Origin: Monodelphis domestica
Lineage: Eukaryota; Chordata; Mammalia; Didelphimorphia; Didelphidae
Assembly (NCBI RefSeq): GCF_027887165.1
Contig: NC_077228.1
Coordinates: 430,878,457-430,942,456, forward strand
Length of the DNA: 64,000 nucleotides
Direction of reading: 5' to 3'
Under the pieces are notes generated by a model. That model was not told the origin of the DNA and made no database searches. It worked only from the letters and a program-made list of their open reading frames with translations. The position numbers were made by a program, and so were the translations under genes. Below, piece by piece: positions 57,945 to 64,000 of the stretch (positions are counted from its first letter, which is position 1; each line of letters opens with the position of its first letter).

Positions 57945-59111
57945 CTATTTCCATGTTTGCAACAGAGTGGTCTTTTAACATCAAAACCCCAGTCATGTCC
58001 CCACTGAAGTACATGATCAATCCTATGTTTTTCTTTGAGTTTTAATTTCCACGGTTCTTTTTCTGAATGTGGATAGTGTTCTTTCTCCTAAGTTCCTCCA
58101 GATTATCTTGGGTCATTGCATTGCTGCTGGTAGAAAAGTCTATTATATTGGATTGTGTCATAGTGTATCAGTCTCTGTGTACAATGTCCTCCTGGTTCTT
58201 TCACTCTATATCAATTCCTGGAGGTCTTTCCAGTTCACATGAAATTCCTCCAGTTCATTATTCCTTTCAGCACAATAATATTCCCTCACCATCAGATCAA
58301 ATAAAAGGCTAGTGAAGATAATTAACGACTTTAACAAAGTTGCAGGGTACAAGAAAAGCCTATATAAAATATCAGCATTTCTGTATATTTCCAACAAAAT
58401 TCAGCAGTAGGAATTAGAGAAATTCCATTTAAAATCACTCTAGACAATATAAAATATTTAGGAATCTATCTATCAAGACAAATATAGGAATTATATGAAC
58501 AGAACTACAAAACCCTTTTCACACAATTAAAACTAGATCTAAATAATTGGAAAAACATTAATTGTTCCTGGGTAGTATGAGCTAGCATAATAAAAATGAC
58601 AGTTTTACCCAAATTAATCTTATTCAGTGCCATACCTATCAAACTACCAAAAAAACATTTTTTATAGAATTAGAAAAAATTAAAAGTTCATTTGGAAGAA
58701 CAAAAGATCAAGAATATCCAGGGAAATAATGGAAAAAAAATGTGAAGGAAGGGGGCCTTGCATTCCCAGATCTCAAACTATACTATAAAGCAGTGGTCAT
58801 CAAAACAATATGGTACTGATTAAGAGACAGAAGGGTGGATCAGTGCAATAGACTAGGAGTAAATGACCTCAGTAAGCTAGTGTACCCAAGGATCCCAGAT
58901 TTTGGGACAAGAACTCAGTATTTGACAAAAACTGTTGGGAAAATTGGAAAGCAGTATGAGAAAAATTAGGTTTAGATGAACATCTTACACCCCATACCAA
59001 GGTAAATTCAGAAATGGGTAAATGACTTAAACATAGAGTGAAATCATAAATAAATCAGACGAACATAGAATAGTATATGTGTCATATCTGTGGGAAAGGA
59101 AGGAATTTAAG

Positions 59112-60355
59112 GTCAGTGGTTTTGTCAATGAAGTGTTTCATAAAGACTGAATTGTATTCCTAGCTTTTTGGTCATCCTTCTTCTGATCTTTTCTTTGTAG
59201 GTCATCTTTCACCTTCTTTGCCTCGTTTTTCAAGCTGGTCAATTCTGGCTTTCAAGACACTGTTTTCTGTTTCCAGATGACTTATTTTTGGTTTTTAAGT
59301 TCTTTCCCCAATTGTCTTCAGCCCCTCCTAATTATTTTTTTGAATTGTGTTCTGAGTTCTTCCAAAGCCTGTGTCCAATTCGCTGGAGTTTCTGTGTTTT
59401 TGCTTGGTGTTCCTTGGTCCTCCTCTGTTCCATTTGCTCTCATTACTGGGATAGAAGCTGTCAATTATAATTTCTTTTTCTGTTGTATACTCATATTTTT
59501 TCCTTCTTTCCCCCTTGTAATTGGCTGTAATCTTGCCTCTCAGATTATTTGCTGGATCTGTGGGCTTGGGCTATTCTGCCCTGAAGGGGCTTCTTCTCTG
59601 CTCTTCTTTGGCTGATGTTATTAATGAGCTCTGAGGTCAGATCTTCTCCCAGCTGGCAGTAGTAGCTGGGCTTCCCACCCTGTTATCAGGGGATGATCTA
59701 GTGGTTGCAGCCTTCACCCTCAGAGCTTAATCAGCAATACTCTCAGCACAGTCTATGGGAGAGGGTTGTTGGAGATTGAGCTTCCCTGGCCTCTGAAGGC
59801 TTCTTATCTGCCCTATTGATAAGATTAAGCTTTCTTCCTCCCCCCCCCCCCCTCCAGTTGCTCTTAGGAGCTAGATGTGCCCTGAGGCTAAAACCTTGAG
59901 AAAGGATGGGGGGGAAAGATGGAGCGGGTTTTTTGCTTGGGACTAGGTAGGCTACCCTTTTTGCACTTCTCCTCCAGCTGCCTCTCTTCCTTCTGTGTTC
60001 AATGCCCTGAGTCTGGCACAGCTGTACTAGCAAGGCACCCCCTCCAGACTAGCACCCTTGCCCACCCAGAGATTCCAGGGACCACTGGAGACTCAGCACA
60101 GTAGGTGGGGAGGGGTCTTGGGACCTTCCTTCTTCCTTTCTCTTGAACCCAAGAGTATAAGAATTCAGGCTTTTTTTTTTTTTGCATACCTTTTAAGTTG
60201 AATCCAGCAGGAGGGTCCCCCAGCTATGTTCTGTTGTTAAATTTGGGCTTTCTATCCCCTCGAAGCACTTTGTTTTTGATTGGTGTGGAAGGGTTTTCAG
60301 AGAGGTCTGGACTTTTGCTGCATCTAAGTGGCCATCTTCCCAGAATTCCGAAACT
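59112..60355 (-). repeat. L1 5' UTR plus ORF1 N-terminal part, antisense, no poly(A)
   Basis: In reverse complement it begins agtttcggaattctgggaag, a plausible L1 5' end. It then has a GC-richer 5' UTR with a C13 run and passes into an ORF1 coiled-coil relic (KDDLQRKDQKKDDQKARNTI). It stops inside ORF1. Identical 12-bp repeats aaggaatttaag at 59100-59111 and 60356-60367 frame it inside the host ORF2. No T-run marks the 59112 end. Confidence 0.75.
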
Positions 60356-60469
60356 AAGGAATTTAAGACCAGCAAGAGATAGAGAATATTACAAAATGTA
60401 AAATGAATTACTATGATTACATCAAATTAAAAAGTTTTTGTACAAACAAAACCAATTAATTGTACTTAA

Positions 60470-62602
60470 AAAAAAAGCAATATTAAAATCTTGGAGATGG
60501 AGAGCTTATTGATTTTGCATGGAGAAGGGACAGGAAGCCTGACCCCACCTTTTATTGATCAATAAAGGATGGGGAAATATAATTCAGTTTTAACAGCAGA
60601 AGACAATTAGGCTAGGAAATTATTTTTCAGTATCCTTAAGATTTTATCCTCAGTAAATAAACCTCAAGATTTTTGCCTTGCCTCAAATAAAGAATTTTAT
60701 TTTTGACTAGTTTTTCCAGCTGGCCTGTAAAAGATCCTGTAATTAAGCTCTCTCCTTAGTCAGCAGTATTGGAGAGGGTGAAAGGATGCTGTTTCCACAC
60801 TGATGCTTTGCTCTTTAATATGCCTTGCTGTGTCTGCAGTGCAATCTCCCAGTGGACATTGTCTATGCAGAACATCACACAAAGAAAAGGACAGTCTGGG
60901 AGTGGCTCCAGTAACAGAAGATGAAAGAATCTGACTAACTTTTTTTTTTAACACTTATAAAAGTGTTAAAGTGTTTTATTTTGTTTTTCCAGGAATGTAC
61001 AATTATAGTGTCAGAGATTTCCTAAACATCTTGTAGGAAAGATTGACATCTGTTTTCGGTTGTCATTGTAAAGAGATTTATGTAACCCAATAGGAGTTAA
61101 TTTTTAAGTAACGCTATCTTTTCTTAGTCATTCTATATTTAATCAAAGTTCTTTTGTTTTTCTTGTTATATTGGGGTGGGTGGGGAGGTGGCCAAATTGC
61201 TAGTCAATTTTTTTGGTAATAGTTTCACAAGTATACACTCTGATTTATTATTTTTATATTCCTGTATATTTTTTACTTGGTCTTGGTCACTTAGTCCCCA
61301 AAATTACCTTTAAAGTATTTTGAAGAAAAAAAAAGAAGAAAATGAATCCTTCCCTTGGTGGCAGCTACTTCTGCAGTTGTATAAAGGTGGGTTTCTTCCA
61401 ATTGGAATGTACACGGTGGTAGCAGCAGATTAAGGTGGTCTGGGAATATCTGGTCATGATTAGATCCATTGGTGGGATTGCAAGAAATTTGTCAACTCTT
61501 TTGTCAGTGTTGTGTGTCTTTCTTTGGAGCCTATAGGATAGTGTGCCTAGTCATCAATAAAATATACATTAATCTAAATGCTGAAGATATTTTGTTTTAA
61601 TAATGATAATTTTTTACCAGTTCTTGGGGGGGGGAGATCCTCTATTTCTTGGATCCATTTTTCAATTAGATGGAGTTCAGAAGTCATTTGTCTTTAATGA
61701 GTTTGATTTTTTTTTCATATTTTAACCTCATGAATAAATGGAAAAGTATTGAGCATATGCTTGCTATGCCACTGACACTGCTAATAGGAGGAACAATATT
61801 TAGGAGTAAATGGCTTATATTGTGTGGAGAGGAACAGAGGCATTTAAATCATTCTTCAGCTTTATCAAGCATCTAGCTTGATAATACATAAATTAAACTG
61901 GTTATTGGTTTTACATGGGGGAGGGAAGAAGGAAGCCTGATCCCTCCTTTAAATGGTGAAAAAGGGATAAGGAAACAATTCAAAGTTTTGTTCTAGACAA
62001 GGACATGTCTGGAGAAAACCTTTTTTCCCTATCTCCATTTTATGTCTTATTTGAAATGCACAATTATCAACCAAGAAAAAAAATTTAGTTGTTAAATAAA
62101 GATTTCATACCTTAAAATAACCAGCTTTCTTTTTCTACACATTGTACAAAAAGGGAGTGTACCGATTCACTTTTGAAGTGGCTAGTTCTTTTTTTTCAAA
62201 TGGCTTTAGCCATATAAGACAATACAAAGTTATATTCATCTGTATGAAAACCATTAGAGTTCACAGTTCCTTAAGTTATGCTTCTGATTTTTGTTTATTA
62301 GAGAGTTCGTAGCTCTGTTAAGTTTAAGAAGCTGTAATGTTTGCCATATAAAGGAATCATACTTCACTTCGGTGACTTTCTGCCTTATAAAATAAGACAT
62401 TAACCTCAACTTAGGACCAGGCCTTGACTGGGAAGGGAAGAGATGGAATAACTGGGAAAAGTTTCTTACAATGGAGACAAATTGAACCTTGAAGGATGGG
62501 TAGGAATATTTTCTGGGTTTTGTTTTTTGCTTTCTTTCAGAGGGTGGAAAGGGAACGAGATAAAAGATTATGAACTAAAAAGATAAACTTTAGGTTTGTT
62601 TT
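60470..62602. other. Unassigned intronic DNA
   Basis: About 2.1 kb. Two blocks at about 60497-60560 and 61893-61960 resemble each other (attg.ttt.catgg, ggaagcctga). No exon recognised. Confidence 0.35.
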
Positions 62603-62604
62603 TA

Positions 62605-62692
62605 TTATTTTATTTTTTGTAACCCTTACCTTCTGTCTTAGAATTGATACTGTGTATTGGTTCTAACGAGAAGAGTGGTAAGGGATAGGCAA
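62605..62692 (-). repeat. Truncated marsupial SINE (type A)
   Basis: Only the tail part (taacccttaccttctgtctt ... gtggtaagggataggca) is present. Confidence 0.8.
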
Positions 62693-62699
62693 AAAATTT

Positions 62700-63693
62700 T
62701 TAAGTTTTAGAAGAAGAAAAATAGGTAGAATTTAGACCAGCCACTTAGTAGGGGTAGAGAAATATAGAGAGGTATGAGAAGATGAGTGAACAAAGGTGAT
62801 AACTGGAGCTCATTTTATCTTTGACCTTCCTCTGACCACCAGGTAACCCTACTTGGCATCTCCATATCTCAATCTCTTATATATTTCTTTCTGGGATAGA
62901 AGGTGCCTCACTGGTTTCTTCTCTGTAGCCTGGTTTTTTAGCCCACTGCCTTACCTTGATTCCTTGTATTTATTTTTCTCAGATTTTTCTTTTCCTGCAC
63001 CCCTTTCTTGCCTCCCCTCTTACCTTTATTTCAGCTGCCAGTTTTCAGGTCCTGTCTAGCCTAGTAACTACTTTCCTGCAATGCTTACCCCTTACTTCAT
63101 TCCTGGTTTTACCATAGCAGATTCCATCTCTCTACCCTATTGTTGAATTCTAGCTGTGAAAGGTACCACATGAAATGTACATAACTGTTTCTGGGACAGT
63201 GATTCAACTACTCTGTAGTTAAAGTGGAGGATACATGCAGAAGAGTACTGGAAGAGAAGTTTGGAAGAATAGGTTGGAAGCAGCTTTTCAAGGAGTTTCA
63301 GCCCAATTTTCTTTAGTCAGGATGGAGTCTGAATAGGAAGGGGATCCTGAAGAGGACTGTTCCAAGTGGTATACAGGCTGGGCTAGCAGGAAAGCTCAGG
63401 ATGTTGTTATAATGATGCATGTGTAAAGTGCTGGAGGGTTTGACTCGAGTAGGAAGATGGTGACAGTTTTTCCTTTTCAATGTTCTTATAAAGGGAGTGT
63501 AGTTTAAGTGATTAAAGCTAAGGCCTTTGGGTTGCTCTGTGTGTTTATATGTTTGTGTATTTATTATACACAAATATAATATGATAATTTATATCTATCA
63601 TACTTACATACAATGCACCCTTAATTGAACATTTCTTACAGAACAGCCATCCATATTATGTGATTGTGTTCTCAGTCACTAATTATCAGAGAT
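62700..63693. other. Unassigned intronic DNA
   Basis: No feature recognised. Confidence 0.35.
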
Positions 63694-63705
63694 CTTGAAA
63701 TCCTT

Positions 63706-63880
63706 TATATTTAGTCAATTTAGAACATTATTCCTTGATTACAAGAATCATATTCTTTCCCTCCCCCCACCCTTCCCTTAGCTGACGTACAATTTCACTG
63801 GGTTTTATATGTGTCCTTGATCAAAGCTATTTCCATGTTGTTGGTGTTTGCATTATCCCCCTTGACCCATGTAATCAGCG
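63706..63880 (-). repeat. L1 3' end, antisense
   Basis: 3' UTR only. The duplications cttgaaatcctt (63694-63705) and cttgaaatactt (63881-63892) differ at one base. Confidence 0.9.
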
Positions 63881-64000
63881 CTTGAAATACTTAAAAGGGT
63901 GGTTTACAGAGAAGATAAGAAGCTATTTTTCATGAGGGGAAAATGAAGACATTTCTAGAAATTCTTTTAAATAACGTACTAGATTCCTGTCATCATCTGT

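Larger units (their letters stand above)
57703..60455 (-). repeat. Twin-primed L1 insertion carrying two later guests
   Basis: The flanks share ttaattgtactt exactly (57691-57702, 60456-60467). Inside, 57945-58288 is antisense 3' UTR/ORF2 C-terminus. It joins directly to sense ORF2 from 58289 (relics of the reverse-transcriptase C-terminal part) to 60455. Opposite orientations meeting at one junction, framed by one duplication, is the twin-priming (5' inversion) pattern of L1. Guests are a SINE at 57745-57944 and an antisense L1 5' end at 59112-60355. Confidence 0.82.
24570..64000 (+). other. AKAP12: AKAP12 alpha intron 1 (partial)
   Basis: Starts with the donor GTAAAG and continues beyond the window. 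I looked for the next alpha exon (human protein continues LLQKNGQL) and the beta-form start exon and saw neither, so this intron is at least 39 kb if the exon assignment is right. The human intron is also tens of kilobases long. The island extends into its first about 470 bp (to 25040). Repeats inside are listed separately. Confidence 0.7.

Noticed and set aside
1-64000. CRISPR arrays, operons, phage or bacterial secretion genes
   Set aside because: No regularly spaced repeats, no long overlapping coding frames and no prokaryotic signals. The content is plainly mammalian.

Overview
This window is marsupial genomic DNA, most likely from an American opossum-like species, although an Australian marsupial cannot be excluded from sequence alone. 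The evidence is the repeat content: marsupial L1 3' ends, two kinds of tRNA-headed marsupial SINEs with different LINE-type tails, antisense L2 bodies, MIR/MAR CORE-SINEs, and a hAT transposon with OposCharlie-like ends. The DNA is AT-rich and non-coding almost throughout, apart from one CpG island at about 23.9-25.0 kb.

Only one host gene is supported. The CpG island holds the first coding exon (24378-24569, + strand) of AKAP12 (gravin/SSeCKS), alpha form, starting with the N-myristoylation sequence MGAGSS and ending at a canonical splice donor. Positions 1 to about 23.9 kb are therefore upstream of AKAP12, and 24570 to the end is its first intron, which runs past the window. I found no second AKAP12 exon and no other coding exon.

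Layout: 1-9 kb is SINEs, L1 3' ends, a 2-kb antisense L2 body with a solo LTR inside it, and a second LTR of the same family in antisense. 9.7-16.2 kb is a nest: an old L1, invaded by a 5'-truncated L1 3' end, which was invaded by a 3.8-kb LTR element (11148-14955) with two identical 350-bp LTRs. 16-23.9 kb holds assorted L1, L2, L3/CR1, MIR and SINE copies. 24-26.5 kb is promoter, exon and low-repeat intron. 26.5-64 kb is intron with a mariner-type MITE, an 812-bp hAT element, several L1 copies with readable target duplications, and at 57.7-60.5 kb a twin-primed L1 carrying a second antisense L1 5' end.

I saw no tRNA, rRNA or snRNA gene, no CRISPR array and no prokaryotic-type gene. Nearly all open frames of 60-146 codons are chance frames or repeat remnants. 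The most interesting items are the young LTR element (identical LTRs, paired ZNF143-like motifs, a hairpin, a captured SINE, no recognisable viral genes), the L1 5'-end insertion without a poly(A) tract, and the small 166-bp TGTAAT...ATTACA insertion.
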